64,000 nucleotides of DNA, taken from assembly GCA_022799115.1 (NCBI GenBank), contig JAAWNT010000009.1:30662-94661 (forward strand). Reading direction: 5' to 3'. The DNA comes from Clostridiales bacterium. Its GTDB lineage: Bacteria > Bacillota > Clostridia > Oscillospirales > Acutalibacteraceae. The position numbers and the translations under genes were made by a program. Below the pieces are notes generated by a model. The model was given only the letters and a program-made list of their open reading frames with translations. It did not search any database and had not been told where the DNA came from. Of this stretch, positions 1 through 11,612 are shown one piece after another (position 1 is the stretch's first letter; each line of letters starts with the position of its first letter).

Positions 1-1
1 C

Positions 2-532
2 CTGGTACTGGGTGTGCTGGGCGGCGTGTTTAAAGGTGTGGGGATTGGCCTGACTATGCTGCATAACGGCTCCAGCGGAGGATTGGACATTTTAGCCCTC
101 TATTTGCGAAGGCATCGGGGCAAAGGAAACATCGGCACCTATAGTTTTGTTCTCAACATTGTCATCATTTTATGCGGTATGGTTTGCTTTGGCATCAACA
201 GCGGCTTATACACAGCGGTTTCCCTATTTGTCACTTCTTTTGCCACGGACTATTTTATCTCCGTAATGGATCGAAAGAAGATGTTCCTAATCGTGTCGGA
301 TCAATCGGAGCTGCTGAAAAAAGAGATCACCGTTCAATTCCAAACCGGGGTAACCATCATCCATGGAGAAGGCGCTTATACCGGCGCCCCGAAGGAAATT
401 CTCTATTGCATTGTATATAACCGGGAGTTTCCTGAACTTCGCTCCTTTATTAAGCGTGTGGATCCCAATGCGTTTATCTCCATCATTGAAACCACCGAAG
501 TATGGGGAAGCAGCTTTAAAAATATGCTATAA
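2..532 (+). CDS. YitT family membrane protein, 5' end missing
   Basis: The reading frame is open to the left edge, so only the last 176 codons are present. The first visible part is membrane-embedded, with the Gly-rich GSSGG motif followed by an ILALYLRR segment and a hydrophobic helix, as in the YitT/DUF161 family. The last about 80 residues form the soluble domain usually called DUF2179 (IVSDQSELLKKEI through VWGSSFKNML). YitT proteins are multi-pass membrane proteins of uncertain function in Firmicutes. The gene ends just before a strong bidirectional hairpin shared with the convergent uppP gene. The GTG at 14 is an internal Val codon, not the start. Confidence 0.85.
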   Translation: MVLGVLGGVFKGVGIGLTMLHNGSSGGLDILALYLRRHRGKGNIGTYSFVLNIVIILCGMVCFGINSGLYTAVSLFVTSFATDYFISVMDRKKMFLIVSDQSELLKKEITVQFQTGVTIIHGEGAYTGAPKEILYCIVYNREFPELRSFIKRVDPNAFISIIETTEVWGSSFKNML

Positions 533-550
533 CCATACTCAGAGAAAAAA

Positions 551-594
551 AGACGACGCTTTCCAAATGGATTTGGAAAGCGTCGTCTTTTTTC
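551..594. terminator. bidirectional intrinsic terminator between YitT gene and uppP
   Basis: A perfect 18 bp inverted repeat (551-568 with 571-588) is flanked by an A-run before and a T-run after, so it can stop transcription from both convergent genes. Confidence 0.9.
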
Positions 595-598
595 TTGC

Positions 599-1459
599 TT
601 ATCCCGCTACCGAAGCAAACATCTTGCCGGCAAACAGGAAATATAGAATCACAAGAATCCCCAGTACGATACGATACCAGCCAAAGGCCTTGAAGTCGTG
701 CTTTTTGATGTAACTCATCAGGAACTTAATGGCCAGCACGGAGACCACGAAAGCAACCACCATTCCCACAAGCAGGATCCCCCACTCGCCGGAGGTAAAG
801 CTATGTCCCTGCAAAACAAACTTAAGTATTTTGTAGCCGCTGGCCCCCACCATCATGGGAATTGCCAAAAAGAAGGAAAACTCCGCCGCTACATAGCGGG
901 AAGCCCCTAGTAATACGGCTCCAAGAATGGTGGAGCCCGACCGGGAGGTTCCCGGAATCAGGGCCAATACCTGGAACACGCCGATCAAAAACGCGGTTTG
1001 ATAGGATAGCTGAGACAGCCCTTTGATTTTTGGTTTTTTGTTTCGGTTCTCAATGACAATAAAAGCGACGCCGTATACAATCAGCGCGATGGCAACCACC
1101 AACGGGGTCTGTAATTTACTGCTAATCAGGTCGTCAAACAAAAACCCGATGACGGCCCCTGGAATCGCCGCTACAATCACCTTTCCCCAAAGAGAGAAAG
1201 TCTCTTTTTTTTCTCTGGCCTCTTTCTTTTTGGAAAAAGGATTCAGCTTATGGAAATAAAGCACCAGCACCGCAAGGATAGATCCAAACTGCACCACCAC
1301 AAGAAACAGTTCCATGAAATCCTTGAAGCTCTGTGTAACCGGCATTCTTAAAAATTCATTTACCAGGATCATATGGCCGGTGCTGCTGATGGGAAGCCAC
1401 TCTGTGATCCCTTGTACAATTCCAAGAATGATTGCCTGTAAATAATCGAAAATATTCAT
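599..1459 (-). CDS. uppP: undecaprenyl-diphosphatase UppP (BacA)
   Basis: This integral membrane enzyme dephosphorylates undecaprenyl pyrophosphate so the lipid carrier can be reused in peptidoglycan synthesis; it also gives bacitracin tolerance. The 286 residues match the family length. Both signature regions are visible: the N-terminal [10 protein letters not shown] motif (about residues 20-30) and the PGTSRSGST motif (about 169-177), which together form the active site. Several hydrophobic helices follow. ATG is preceded by TTAGGAGACGTGATCA, a good ribosome site. It is transcribed alone toward the shared terminator at 551-594. Confidence 0.95.
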   Translation of the reverse strand: MNIFDYLQAIILGIVQGITEWLPISSTGHMILVNEFLRMPVTQSFKDFMELFLVVVQFGSILAVLVLYFHKLNPFSKKKEAREKKETFSLWGKVIVAAIPGAVIGFLFDDLISSKLQTPLVVAIALIVYGVAFIVIENRNKKPKIKGLSQLSYQTAFLIGVFQVLALIPGTSRSGSTILGAVLLGASRYVAAEFSFFLAIPMMVGASGYKILKFVLQGHSFTSGEWGILLVGMVVAFVVSVLAIKFLMSYIKKHDFKAFGWYRIVLGILVILYFLFAGKMFASVAG

Positions 1460-1888
1460 TGATCACGTCTCCTAATCTTTTCCCTCTGTGAAGAGAACAC
1501 AGGTTTTCAGGGCTTTTTTGTCTTTCCTCATTATATGGTAGGCCTCGGGAAAACACAACTGTTTTTTGCTGAAAAAAACGATTCTAACAAAATTGTAAGG
1601 AGTCTTATAAATAATTCTTCATTTCTTCGTTTTCGCAGACGCCATTCATGCTCTTTTGATTGTTCTGATACACAGCTATGATTTGCTGTATCCGCCGCTT
1701 TACGGCGAAGGCCCGTTTCCACCTGTCCGCTGGATTCTCCAGCCCAAAACATGTTCATCAGCATCTGTGAGAACACCATTTCCTACTCTTTTATCGCGCT
1801 GCAAATGGCGTTTCCGGCTGTAACGCCCTTATTCTTGATGTCAACCGGGCTCATCATCGCAAGCCCCTTAAGCGATTATCAAAACTAA
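1460..1888. other. intergenic stretch without a supported gene
   Basis: This 429-base stretch separates uppP from the SGNH hydrolase gene. It contains an 82-codon minus-strand frame (1531-1779) that has no recognisable motif and no ribosome site. The part nearest uppP carries that gene's ribosome site. I see no RNA gene or repeat. Confidence 0.5.
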
Positions 1889-2812
1889 TCAATCACTCAG
1901 TTCCGGCTCAATTGCCGCAAGCCATTTTAAGCAATATTCCTGATTGAGGTGCACGCCGTCCACGGAGGCCTTTGCAGGAAGACAGCCATAGGAATCCATG
2001 ATCTTCTCATTCACCGGCAGATAGGAAATCCCTTGTTTCTTTGCGATCTGTTTCAACAATTCGTTGTAACTCTCGATCCTCTCATTATTAATATAGGGAT
2101 CGCTGTCCGATTTCTCTTTGGAGACAGGAAGGATGGATTGGATGTAGACGTTGGCTTTTGGTTGCAGTTTCTGGATTTGATCCACCAATTTTTCATATTG
2201 CTCTGAAAAAACGCTGCTGTAGCTCCACCCTAACTCGTTGATTCCCAGCATAATAAATATTTTGGAATAACGATGTCTTTCTAACGCCTCCAATACAGTA
2301 ACGGTATCTTGACCCTCTTTGATAAAGGATTCGGTGATAATACTTTTCACGGTCAGCCCCTTATGTGCATAAAATGTGGTCTGTGGCAGATTGGAATAAA
2401 GAGCCAATCCCTCCGTTCGGGAATCCCCAATGAACAAAATCCCTTCCGTTTCGGTAGGGATTCTGAAAGAAACAGGCGGCAAAGTTCCCTCTTGGGCGTA
2501 TTCTGAAGATGAAACAACACTATAAGAGGACTCGGCAATACGGTCCCTATCCATCGTATTGTCTGCGGATTCCTCAAATGATTGACTGGACAAGACGTTG
2601 GATGTCTTCTGGGAAGACTCCTCTCTTTTAGGCGATTGTATGCTTTCTTTAGGAGAAATTTCTTGGCTGGCCGCCAGAGTGCGGCTGGCCAGATATCCGC
2701 CGGCAGGCAGCAAAAAAAGCAAAAATGAAAGCAACAGGAGTCTAAAAATCAATGGACGCTTCCTGTTTTTTCTGGCTATTTGTTTTCTAATTTTTTGGTA
2801 ACGGCGGTTCAC
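1889..2812 (-). CDS. membrane-anchored SGNH/GDSL-type hydrolase
   Basis: A 307-residue protein with a basic N-terminus, one hydrophobic anchor (LIFRLLLLSFLLFLLP), a Ser/Glu-rich linker and an extracytoplasmic SGNH hydrolase domain. Block I is GDSRTEG (Ser nucleophile), block III is GINELG and block V is DGVHLN, supplying Asp and His. The family includes esterases and O-acetyl hydrolases acting on lipids or cell-wall polymers; the substrate cannot be read from sequence. I take GTG at 2812 as start because AAGGAGG lies 6 bases upstream; an ATG at 2839 has no such site. It follows glgA but a terminator at 2890-2923 separates them. Confidence 0.85.
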   Translation of the reverse strand: MNRRYQKIRKQIARKNRKRPLIFRLLLLSFLLFLLPAGGYLASRTLAASQEISPKESIQSPKREESSQKTSNVLSSQSFEESADNTMDRDRIAESSYSVVSSSEYAQEGTLPPVSFRIPTETEGILFIGDSRTEGLALYSNLPQTTFYAHKGLTVKSIITESFIKEGQDTVTVLEALERHRYSKIFIMLGINELGWSYSSVFSEQYEKLVDQIQKLQPKANVYIQSILPVSKEKSDSDPYINNERIESYNELLKQIAKKQGISYLPVNEKIMDSYGCLPAKASVDGVHLNQEYCLKWLAAIEPELSD

Positions 2813-2889
2813 AATACACCTCCTTATTAAATCATACACCTACGACATTGATTTTACATAATTTTCCATTTAAAAATAGGTATAAAAGA

Positions 2890-2923
2890 ACATGCAGCAG
2901 CAATTTTTCATGCTACTGCATGT
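2890..2923 (-). terminator. terminator of the glycogen operon
   Basis: Inverted repeat 2890-2902 with 2911-2923 (one mismatch), followed on the minus strand by a T-rich tract. It lies 47 bases past the glgA stop. Confidence 0.75.
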
Positions 2924-2969
2924 ATTTTATTGGATTGCCAGATTCAATGAATTTACGAATTGAGCAGGA

Positions 2970-4400
2970 TTATCCTTCTTTTACCAGACTGCGGTAGAGT
3001 TTAATATACTCATTGGCGGAACGCCCCCAGCTGTTGTCGCTGTTCATCGCCCGTTCCACCAGAATCTTCCAGCCGTCGTGTTGCCAATAACCCTCGAGCG
3101 ACCGGCGAATCGCATTGAGCATATCCATAGAGTCGTAGTTTTTAAAGGTAAAGCCATTTCCGTTACCGTCGCCGCTGTCATGAATCGAATCTTTTAAACC
3201 GCCGGTTTCCCGTACCACCGGAATGGTTCCATAACGAAGGGCGATCATCTGGGATAACCCACAGGGTTCGCTTTTGGAGGGCATTAGGAAAATGTCCGCT
3301 CCCGCATATATCTTGCGGGAAAGCTCCGGGATAAAGCCAATACAGGCGCACACGCGGCCCGGATACTTATCCTGCATCGCCCGGAAAAAGCTCTCGTATT
3401 CCCAATCTCCCGAACCCAATATGACAAACTGAAGGCTGGTCTGCTCATTCATCAGCTGTTCCAAGGAGGCCTTGACCAAATCCAGACCCTTATGAGATAC
3501 CAGACGGGTCACCATACCGATCATGGGGATATCCGGATTTTGCTCCAGATTCAAACGTTCCTGCAATTTGCGTTTGTTCTCCGCCTTGCCTGACAGATCC
3601 GCCAAGGAATAATTGGCGTATAAGTTGGGGTCGGTTTCCGGATTGTAGTTGATTACGTCAATTCCGTTGAGAATTCCGGATAACTTCCAGGAGCGCTCCC
3701 GAAGAATGGGATCCAATTCATGGGAATACCATGGATCCATGATCTCCTGGGCATAGGTGGGACTTACCGTGCTCACCCGGTTGGCCGTTTCAATCGCGCC
3801 TTTCATCAAGTTGACGCATCGATCGTATTCCACAACAGAGGTTGCCTGTTCTGGAATTCCCAGGACATCTTCCATCAATTCCAAGCCATATTTCCCCTGG
3901 TATTGGATGTTGTGGATGGTAAAGATGGTCTTAATGCCGGAATACCAGTCGTTATTCGAGTAGTACAAACTATAATAGATGGGCACCAATGCAGTTTGCC
4001 AGTCATTGCAGTGGATGATATCCGGTTTAAAGTCGATATAGGGCAGCATCTCCAGCGCCGCACGGGACAAAAAAGCAAAGCGTTCCGCATCGTCGTAATG
4101 CCCATATAAGCCTTTGCGCTTGAAATAGTACTGATTATCCAACAAATAGTAGATAACGCCGCCGTAACGGGCCTCAAATACGCCGCAATACTGTCGTCTC
4201 CAGGATACCGGAACCGACAGGCTGGTGATAAAACGCATCTCTTCCCGCAGCGATTGAGGAATATCATCGTATAACGGCATTACGATCCGGCAGCCGATCA
4301 GCCTTTGGCGGAGCGCTTGAGGCAAAGATCCCGCAACATCGCCCAGCCCTCCGGACGCCGCAAACGGAAGCGCCTCACTGGTGCAGAATAAACATTTCAA
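2970..4400 (-). CDS. glgA: glycogen synthase GlgA
   Basis: GlgA transfers glucose from ADP-glucose to the growing alpha-1,4-glucan in the cytoplasm. The 476-residue length and the GT5 hallmarks fit: the N-terminal glycine loop SGGLGDVAGSLP (residues 16-27) that binds ADP-glucose, and the C-terminal SKSEPCGLSQMIALRYG region carrying the second conserved nucleotide-sugar site, followed by RETGGL. The start is TTG, 8 bases after GGGAGG. It is the last glg gene in glgB-glgC-glgD-glgA; a GC-rich hairpin at 4430-4461 lies between glgD and glgA and may lower glgA expression or protect upstream mRNA. Confidence 0.95.
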   Translation of the reverse strand: MKCLFCTSEALPFAASGGLGDVAGSLPQALRQRLIGCRIVMPLYDDIPQSLREEMRFITSLSVPVSWRRQYCGVFEARYGGVIYYLLDNQYYFKRKGLYGHYDDAERFAFLSRAALEMLPYIDFKPDIIHCNDWQTALVPIYYSLYYSNNDWYSGIKTIFTIHNIQYQGKYGLELMEDVLGIPEQATSVVEYDRCVNLMKGAIETANRVSTVSPTYAQEIMDPWYSHELDPILRERSWKLSGILNGIDVINYNPETDPNLYANYSLADLSGKAENKRKLQERLNLEQNPDIPMIGMVTRLVSHKGLDLVKASLEQLMNEQTSLQFVILGSGDWEYESFFRAMQDKYPGRVCACIGFIPELSRKIYAGADIFLMPSKSEPCGLSQMIALRYGTIPVVRETGGLKDSIHDSGDGNGNGFTFKNYDSMDMLNAIRRSLEGYWQHDGWKILVERAMNSDNSWGRSANEYIKLYRSLVKEG

Positions 4401-4429
4401 AAGAGTAACCTCCCCTTGTTAACGGTATC

Positions 4430-4461
4430 AAAGCGCAGCCGGATGGTGATCCGGCGCGCTT
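4430..4461 (-). terminator. intercistronic hairpin between glgD and glgA
   Basis: The arms AAAGCGC and GCGCTTT enclose an inner GCCGGAT/ATCCGG stem. On the minus strand it is followed only by a short T-tract, so it may be a partial terminator or a mRNA-stability hairpin rather than a full stop. Confidence 0.55.
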
Positions 4462-4482
4462 TTTATACCTACGAATTCAACG

Positions 4483-5598
4483 TCAGACAACGCTGGCTTT
4501 GGAAATATAGACCGGATAGGACTGGAAGCCCATCAACGTGCGCTCTTCCTTAATCATAACATCCTTATCTACAATGACATATTTTAAATTACAGTCGGCG
4601 CCGATCACTGTATCCTGCATAATTACACAATTAGAGATTTTCGCTCCCTTTTGCACATGAACGCCACGGAATAATACGCTGTTTTCCACCTCTCCCTCAA
4701 TGACGCAGCCATTGGCGATCAGAGAATTCTTAACCTTGGCGCCCAATCCGTATTTCCCGGGCATATCGTCGCGCACTTTCGTATAGATGGGTTTATCGCT
4801 GGTAAACAGCTCAGCCCGTACTTCCGAACGCATCAGCGCCATATTGCCTTCAAAATAGCTGTTCATGGAGGTGATGATTTGACAAAATCCGGAGAATTCA
4901 TAGCCAAACATCCGCAGCTTGGAGACATTGGCCTGATAGATATCCCGCTTAAAATTGCTTTTATTTCGGCTGGAACATTCACTGAGCAGACGAATCAGCA
5001 GTTCCCGCTTAATCAAGGCTTGATCGAACGCAAAGCTGTATTCACTGTCGGTTCTTGGATCAATGATAATGTCCTTAATTCTTCCATCCGGTTCTAACGA
5101 CAACGCCATTGGTTCCGCCATTTTTGCCGGAATCGAGCCGCGCTTATAAAGAATGGTGATATCAGCGTTATTTTTTATATGGCTGCTGATAACCTTTTGA
5201 TAGTCGATGTTGCACACCACGTCACTGTCGGACAGCAGCACATATTCCTCTTTGGAATGGCGCAAAAATCCTTCTATCGCAGACAGCGTCTCCACCCGGT
5301 TGGTAAATTCGGCGTTGCTGTTTCCAAACGGCGGTAAAATAAAGAGTCCGTCACGTCTTCTGGAGAGATCCCAGGCTTTACCGGAACCCAGATGATCCAT
5401 CAGGGATTGGTAGTTGCTTTTGGTAATGACACCCACTTTATTGATGCCTGAGTTCACCATATTGGACAGGGTAAAATCAATCAAACGATATCTACCGCCA
5501 AAAGGAACGGATCCCATGGTGCGTTTATCTGTCAACTCTCTGATCAGCTCTTCATGCATATTGGAAAAGATGATACCCATTACATTATTTCCGCGCAT
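4483..5598 (-). CDS. glgD: GlgD, glucose-1-phosphate adenylyltransferase-like regulatory subunit
   Basis: In Firmicutes GlgD pairs with GlgC to form the ADP-glucose pyrophosphorylase, GlgC being the catalytic subunit and GlgD modulating it. This 371-residue protein keeps the nucleotidyltransferase fold ([15 protein letters not shown], about 31-45) and a C-terminal left-handed beta-helix of hexapeptide-like repeats ([12 protein letters not shown] onward). It lacks the canonical LAGGxGxRL loop seen in GlgC, having SNMHEELI instead, which fits a non-catalytic partner. The ATG at 5598 lies 9 bases after GGAGG and overlaps the glgC end by 14 bases, implying coupled translation. A second in-frame ATG at 5580 is possible. 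Confidence 0.93.
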   Translation of the reverse strand: MRGNNVMGIIFSNMHEELIRELTDKRTMGSVPFGGRYRLIDFTLSNMVNSGINKVGVITKSNYQSLMDHLGSGKAWDLSRRRDGLFILPPFGNSNAEFTNRVETLSAIEGFLRHSKEEYVLLSDSDVVCNIDYQKVISSHIKNNADITILYKRGSIPAKMAEPMALSLEPDGRIKDIIIDPRTDSEYSFAFDQALIKRELLIRLLSECSSRNKSNFKRDIYQANVSKLRMFGYEFSGFCQIITSMNSYFEGNMALMRSEVRAELFTSDKPIYTKVRDDMPGKYGLGAKVKNSLIANGCVIEGEVENSVLFRGVHVQKGAKISNCVIMQDTVIGADCNLKYVIVDKDVMIKEERTLMGFQSYPVYISKASVV

Positions 5599-6814
5599 CG
5601 TCTGTCACCTCCGGAATATCCTTATCGATCATCGCTTTGGGCGGTACCACCGCGCCTGCGCCAATTTTAATGTTATCTCCTACCACGGCGATGCCCCACT
5701 CGTCCTTATTCTGGATGTCCTCGGGGCGGGCTCCCACCACGGCGTTTTTCCCGATCACCGCGTTTTCCGATACGATGGCGTATTGTACCACTGCGCCTTC
5801 CTCCACACGGGCTCCCGGCATGATAATGGAATCCTTTACCACCGCGCCCTGAGCGATGGATACGCCGGCAAACAATACGGCGAAATCAATCTCACCGTTT
5901 ACGTTGCAGCCGTCCGCCACCAAGGAGTTCTGCACAATGGCGGTATCGCCTATGTACTGGGGCGGCATAACGGGATTGCGGGAATAAATCTTCCAATTTT
6001 CATCACTGAGATCCAAGGTTACCTTGGGATCCAAAAGGTCCATATTGGATTCCCACAGGCTGTCCACGGTTCCTACATCCTTCCAATATCCCTGGAATTC
6101 ATAGGCAAACATCTTTTCGCCGGCGTTGAGCATAGTGGGAAGGACGTCCTTACCAAAGTCGTTGGAAGATTCCGGGTTTTCCTGATCCTCGGTGAGATAT
6201 TTCCGCAGCTTATCCCAGCTGAACACATAAATACCCATAGAGGCCTTCGTGCTCTTGGGCACCTTTGGCTTCTCGTCAAATTCATAAATAGAGCCGTCGG
6301 GATTGGTATTCAGGATTCCAAACCGGGAAGCCTCCTCCAGCGGCACATCGATAACGGCAATGGTGCAGTCGGCTCCCTTCTCTTTATGAAAAGCCACCAT
6401 CTTGGAATAATCCATCTTGTAAATGTGATCGCCGGAGAGGATGACCACATAGTCCGGATTATAGCGCTCAATGTAATTCATGTTCTGATAGATGGCGTTG
6501 GCAGTACCCTTGTACCAATCAGCGCCCCGGCTGCGCTGGTAGGGTGAGAGAACCTGAACGCCGCTGTTCATACTGTCCAAATCCCAGGGTTGTCCGTTGC
6601 CGATATACTCATTGAGCACCAGCGGCTGATATTGGGTCAGCACGCCAACCGCTTCTATGCCGGAATTGACACAGTTGGAAAGCGGAAAATCAATGATGCG
6701 ATATTTCCCACCGTAGGGAACTGCGGGTTTTGCCAATTTGGTTGTTAATACTCCAAGTCTGCTTCCTTGGCCTCCTGCGAGTAGCATCGCGACTACTTCT
6801 TGTTTCGGAAACAT
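5585..6814 (-). CDS. glgC: glucose-1-phosphate adenylyltransferase GlgC
   Basis: It makes ADP-glucose from glucose-1-phosphate and ATP, the committed step of bacterial glycogen synthesis. The 409 residues begin with the pyrophosphorylase loop [10 protein letters not shown] (12-21), then the [16 protein letters not shown] region, the substrate-binding [10 protein letters not shown] motif, DEKPKVPKS, and a C-terminal beta-helix with isoleucine-rich hexapeptide repeats. Length and order match the family. It lies between glgB and glgD with short spacing and is presumably transcribed from the glgB promoter. Confidence 0.96.
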   Translation of the reverse strand: MFPKQEVVAMLLAGGQGSRLGVLTTKLAKPAVPYGGKYRIIDFPLSNCVNSGIEAVGVLTQYQPLVLNEYIGNGQPWDLDSMNSGVQVLSPYQRSRGADWYKGTANAIYQNMNYIERYNPDYVVILSGDHIYKMDYSKMVAFHKEKGADCTIAVIDVPLEEASRFGILNTNPDGSIYEFDEKPKVPKSTKASMGIYVFSWDKLRKYLTEDQENPESSNDFGKDVLPTMLNAGEKMFAYEFQGYWKDVGTVDSLWESNMDLLDPKVTLDLSDENWKIYSRNPVMPPQYIGDTAIVQNSLVADGCNVNGEIDFAVLFAGVSIAQGAVVKDSIIMPGARVEEGAVVQYAIVSENAVIGKNAVVGARPEDIQNKDEWGIAVVGDNIKIGAGAVVPPKAMIDKDIPEVTDDARK

Positions 6815-6838
6815 CTGAATTCCTCCTCTGCAAGGCTT

Positions 6839-8800
6839 TTATTTATTCACCGTTTTACCGGATTTCGGGGACTGATCTGTATTGCCTTTGATTCGTTTGC
6901 TCTTTTTGCGTACCAATTTCAGGAAGATCACCGACATAGGCGGCAGGGTTAGGCAGACCGACTGCTCGTATCCATGCATGGGAACATCCTCGGTTTTGAT
7001 ATTCGTGCCGTTTGTCACACCGCAGCCGCCGTATTCTTTGGACTCCGAATTAAAAATCTCGGCGTAGACGCCGTCATAAGGCACCCCAATGCTGTACGGC
7101 GTCCGTTTGACCGGCTGGAAGTTGCACACGGCAATGACTTCCTTGCCTTTTTTGTCAATTCTGCGGAAGCTTATGACGCTTTGGGTATAATCGTCGTTGG
7201 AAATCCAGGAGAAGCCCTCCCAGGAAAAATCAATCTCCCATAGCGGGCGGGTTTCCAGATAAAAATGATTGACTTCCTTGAAGAATGTGTGCAACTGGCT
7301 ATGAGCGGGATAATTGAGCAATCCCCAATCCAGTTCTCCCTCGTAGTCCCATTCCTTAAACTGACCGAATTCGGTGCCCATAAACATCAGCTTTTTGCCT
7401 GGATGAGCCATCATATAGGTGACAAAGGCCCGCACACCTGCAAATTTTTGTTCATTGGAACCCGGCATCTTATTAATCAAAGAGCCTTTTCCATGTACAA
7501 CCTCATCATGAGAGATAGGAAGCACAAAGTTTTCGGAAAACGCATAAAAGAAAGAAAAAGTTAAATTATCATGGTTAAAGGAGCGGTAGATAGGATCCAG
7601 CGACATATAGTGCAGCATATCGTTCATCCAGCCCATATTCCATTTGTAGTTAAAGCCCAAGCCGCCGGAATAGGTGGGTTTTGAAACCATTGGCCAGGAA
7701 GTAGATTCCTCTGCGATCATCATGACGTCCGGGAAGAGTCCAAAAGCCGCCTCGTTTAGACGCTGCAAAAAGGCCACCGCTTCCAGATTTTCTTTTCCGC
7801 CATACTTATTGGGCGTCCATTCTCCGTCCCTGCGGCTGTAGTCCAGATAAAGCATGGAAGCCACCGCATCGGCGCGAATCCCGTCAATATGGTATTTATC
7901 CAGCCAGAAGATGGCGCTGGACACCAAAAAACTGACCACCTCATTGCGGCCATAGTCAAAAACCAGCGTCCCCCAGTCCTTATGCTCGCCTTTTTTGGGA
8001 TCCGCGTACTCATAGCACGGAGTACCGTCAAAGCGCGCCAGTCCATGGGCATCTCTGGGAAAATGCGCGGGAACCCAGTCCATAATTACGCTGACGCCTG
8101 CCTGATGGCAGCGATCCACAAACTTCATAAATTCTTTGGGATCCCCATAGCGGGCGGTAGGCGCGAAATAACCGGTTACCTGATAACCCCAGCTTCCATC
8201 AAAGGGATATTCCGTCATGGGCATCAATTCAACGTGGGTATACCCCATCTCTTTCACATAGGGAATCAGTTCGTCTGCAAACTTCTCATAAGAAAAGTTG
8301 TTTCCATCCGCAAACTTTCTCCAGGAGCCAGCGTGTACCTCATAGATGTTAACCGGAGAGTTGTAATGGGAATTCTTTGCTTTTAGCTTGTACCAATCCT
8401 GATCGTGCCATTCAAACCCATCCAGATCATAAATCTTAGAACCATTTGCCGGACGGGTTTCACAATGATACCCGTAAGGATCGGTTTTCATCAAGATCTC
8501 TTTTTCTCTGGTTTCAATGCTGTACTTATATACATCATATTCCTGAATGAGGTTGGAAATGAAACATTCCCAAACACCGCCGTTACTAATTTTTGTCATA
8601 GGGTGGACGGTACGATCCCAGTTGTTGAAATCGCCCACCACCGATACCGATAGAGCATTGGGAGCCCAAACGCGGAACACCACACCTTCTTTTCCTCCCT
8701 CCGAGGTACGGTGTGATCCCATATATTCATAGGCTTTAAAATTAGAACCCTGGTGGAATAACTTCAATTCCTCGTTATCCACAATATTGGTGACCTGCAT
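6839..8800 (-). CDS. glgB: 1,4-alpha-glucan branching enzyme GlgB
   Basis: GlgB cuts alpha-1,4-glucan chains and re-attaches them by alpha-1,6 links, giving glycogen its branches. The N-terminal CBM48-like module ([21 protein letters not shown]) precedes the GH13 barrel. Catalytic regions are visible: DGIRADAV with the nucleophile Asp (about residue 308), IAEES with the acid Glu (about 365), and [12 protein letters not shown] (about 430-440). A C-terminal all-beta domain and a short basic tail end the 653 residues. It is the first gene of the glycogen operon, behind a near-consensus promoter at 8843-8871. Confidence 0.96.
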   Translation of the reverse strand: MQVTNIVDNEELKLFHQGSNFKAYEYMGSHRTSEGGKEGVVFRVWAPNALSVSVVGDFNNWDRTVHPMTKISNGGVWECFISNLIQEYDVYKYSIETREKEILMKTDPYGYHCETRPANGSKIYDLDGFEWHDQDWYKLKAKNSHYNSPVNIYEVHAGSWRKFADGNNFSYEKFADELIPYVKEMGYTHVELMPMTEYPFDGSWGYQVTGYFAPTARYGDPKEFMKFVDRCHQAGVSVIMDWVPAHFPRDAHGLARFDGTPCYEYADPKKGEHKDWGTLVFDYGRNEVVSFLVSSAIFWLDKYHIDGIRADAVASMLYLDYSRRDGEWTPNKYGGKENLEAVAFLQRLNEAAFGLFPDVMMIAEESTSWPMVSKPTYSGGLGFNYKWNMGWMNDMLHYMSLDPIYRSFNHDNLTFSFFYAFSENFVLPISHDEVVHGKGSLINKMPGSNEQKFAGVRAFVTYMMAHPGKKLMFMGTEFGQFKEWDYEGELDWGLLNYPAHSQLHTFFKEVNHFYLETRPLWEIDFSWEGFSWISNDDYTQSVISFRRIDKKGKEVIAVCNFQPVKRTPYSIGVPYDGVYAEIFNSESKEYGGCGVTNGTNIKTEDVPMHGYEQSVCLTLPPMSVIFLKLVRKKSKRIKGNTDQSPKSGKTVNK

Positions 8801-8842
8801 CTTTTTACAACTCCTCGCTCCAATATATTTCTGATTGCTTAT

Positions 8843-8871
8843 ATAATAGCAAGATATTTATCAAATTTCAA
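8843..8871 (-). promoter_or_regulatory. sigma-A promoter of the glycogen operon
   Basis: Read on the minus strand: TTGAAA (8866-8871), 17 bp, TATTAT (8843-8848). The glgB ribosome site AGGAG sits 10 bases before its ATG. Confidence 0.8.
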
Positions 8872-9268
8872 GTACTTTTTGGTTGTTTTCTTAAAAGAGT
8901 GTCATTTTCTTTTCTTTTAATTTAGGCTATATGCACAACATCAACTGGGAATATCTGTATAACAATTGCAAAGCGTTGAAAAAACGCATATGTTATAATA
9001 TCACAAACCTTTTGTCGAATTTCGTTTTGTTTTGTGCAAGCTCTTTATTTGATTCTTTTTCACCAAACCATTTCCTAACGAAAAACAGCAGGTCATACAA
9101 ATATATGCCGGTCGATCTTCCAAAAGACCCTGCTGTTTGCTTCAACCTTAAGCTTTTTCGATTTTCCCAGCCAAGCTCCCACAAAGAATTCCAATTTCGC
9201 TCTATACTTGTTGCCGTTCTCCCCAGCACAGTATGGACTTTCCGCTCAAGTATACAAGAATAAAAAAC
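8872..9268. other. intergenic stretch upstream of the glycogen operon
   Basis: About 400 AT-rich bases lie between the glgB promoter and the gapA terminator. A 78-codon minus-strand frame (8993-9229) has no motif and no ribosome site. I see no RNA gene here. Confidence 0.5.
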
Positions 9269-9300
9269 GCCCCTGCCAAAGCCGAAGCCTTGGCAGGGGC
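9261..9300 (-). terminator. terminator of gapA
   Basis: The stem GCCCCTGCCAA (9269-9279) pairs with 9290-9300, and an inner AAGCC/GGCTT stem extends it. A T-run follows on the minus strand. Confidence 0.9.
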
Positions 9301-9320
9301 GCTAAAACACGCTCAAAAGA

Positions 9321-10373
<1,053 letters not shown>

Positions 10374-10375
10374 TT

Positions 10376-10404
10376 ATTCTATAGCATTTTTAGGAAATTT
10401 ACAA
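10376..10404 (-). promoter_or_regulatory. sigma-A promoter of gapA
   Basis: On the minus strand: TTGTAA (10399-10404), 17 bp, TAGAAT (10376-10381), upstream of the gapA AGGAGG site. Confidence 0.7.
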
Positions 10405-10529
10405 GACTTTGTCAGCAAATTCACGATCTTTTTTAAGGATTCAGTAGATTCCATAGATTGTTCACTTTTCCAAAAGAGTTTCTTGTGGGGGTTTCCAGAT
10501 CCGTTGAAACTTACCGGCAGCGGCAATCT

Positions 10530-11528
10530 CTAATCCTTGTAATCATGAGGATTCTTGGGGGCTTCCTGCTCTTTTTTAACGCTGTCACGGGTTGAGGGAC
10601 GGTCGGCTACCAAAGAATCAAAAAATTCAGGCTTTGGCAAGTTATCCGCATCCGGGTTGGCGCTATCCGCCGACAACGGAAGCTCTCCTCCCTCCACCGC
10701 AACCGGCTCATGGTATTCATGCCAACCGCCTGTAAGGATGTATTCCTTTGACATTTCCAGCAAAATACAGAAGATATAAAAAGCCAGAGAAAGATCGATC
10801 AGCCTGGGCAGCAGCGCGGAAAACTCCAGAGTCCGGCTCCCCATACTATGTTGTACCAACTCCGGGATATTAAACACGCAAATGAAAACAATGGCCAGCA
10901 TTCCCAAAAGAAAAAGCCGTTTGGAGGTCTTTTCCGAGCCTACGCCGGCAAACAACTTTGCTTGCGTGAATAGGAACAAAAGGGCGAACATGATGCCCAC
11001 CATATCAAACATGCTGGAGCTGTCGCTGGCAATATTAGTATATCCAAGGAAGGTAATTACCAGACGGGCGCAGCCCCATAACGTGGTCAGCAAAGCGAGC
11101 AAAGGCATCCGTTCAAACAGATTCCTTCCCGCAAAGGAGGATGCCGCCATGAAAAAGAAAGTCACTGCGGCCAGCAGTGCAGCGATGCCCAAAATCACAG
11201 ATTCCACCATTTTTTCATTGGCGCCTGCGCCCACCAACTGCACGCCCGATTCGACGAGCAGCAATCCCCCAGCCACCAGAGCAAAGATACCGGCCGGGAT
11301 ATTTTTATGAACCGTGTGCCTGTCCATTCCCTTGTGCATTGCACTCATGACAAGCATAGTCACAACATACAATCCCAACAATCCCAATAACAATGTAAGG
11401 GTAAATTCGGTTCCCTTCTCATAAAAATTGGTCTGCGGATCGATCAGTGCGACGGTCTGATAAATACGAAACGGTACGGTAACCAATAAAAAAACGGTAA
11501 AAGCAATCCACATGTACTTTAATTTCAT
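10530..11528 (-). CDS. multi-pass membrane protein of unknown function
   Basis: I do not recognise a family. The 332 residues contain about eight hydrophobic segments, starting with WIAFTVFLLVTVPF and LTLLLGLLGLYVVTMLVM, then a hydrophilic C-terminal tail of about 60 residues rich in Pro, Asp and Glu that should be cytoplasmic or exposed. The start at 11528 is chosen because GGAGGA precedes that ATG; an upstream ATG at 11612 would add 28 residues without a ribosome site. It lies 85 bases after citrate synthase on the same strand and could be co-transcribed with it. Confidence 0.8.
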   Translation of the reverse strand: MKLKYMWIAFTVFLLVTVPFRIYQTVALIDPQTNFYEKGTEFTLTLLLGLLGLYVVTMLVMSAMHKGMDRHTVHKNIPAGIFALVAGGLLLVESGVQLVGAGANEKMVESVILGIAALLAAVTFFFMAASSFAGRNLFERMPLLALLTTLWGCARLVITFLGYTNIASDSSSMFDMVGIMFALLFLFTQAKLFAGVGSEKTSKRLFLLGMLAIVFICVFNIPELVQHSMGSRTLEFSALLPRLIDLSLAFYIFCILLEMSKEYILTGGWHEYHEPVAVEGGELPLSADSANPDADNLPKPEFFDSLVADRPSTRDSVKKEQEAPKNPHDYKD

Positions 11529-11612
11529 GGTACATTCCTCCAAAAAATAGATACAAAATCGCTCTATGATAAATCTCAAATTATTGTAACACGGATTTGA
11601 GCAAAAGTACAA

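Noticed and set aside
1531..1779. 82-codon minus-strand frame upstream of uppP
   Set aside because: No motif, no ribosome site, and charged low-complexity composition.
5414..6547. 377-codon plus-strand open frame opposite glgC and glgD
   Set aside because: Antisense shadow of two clear genes, with no ribosome site and no motif.
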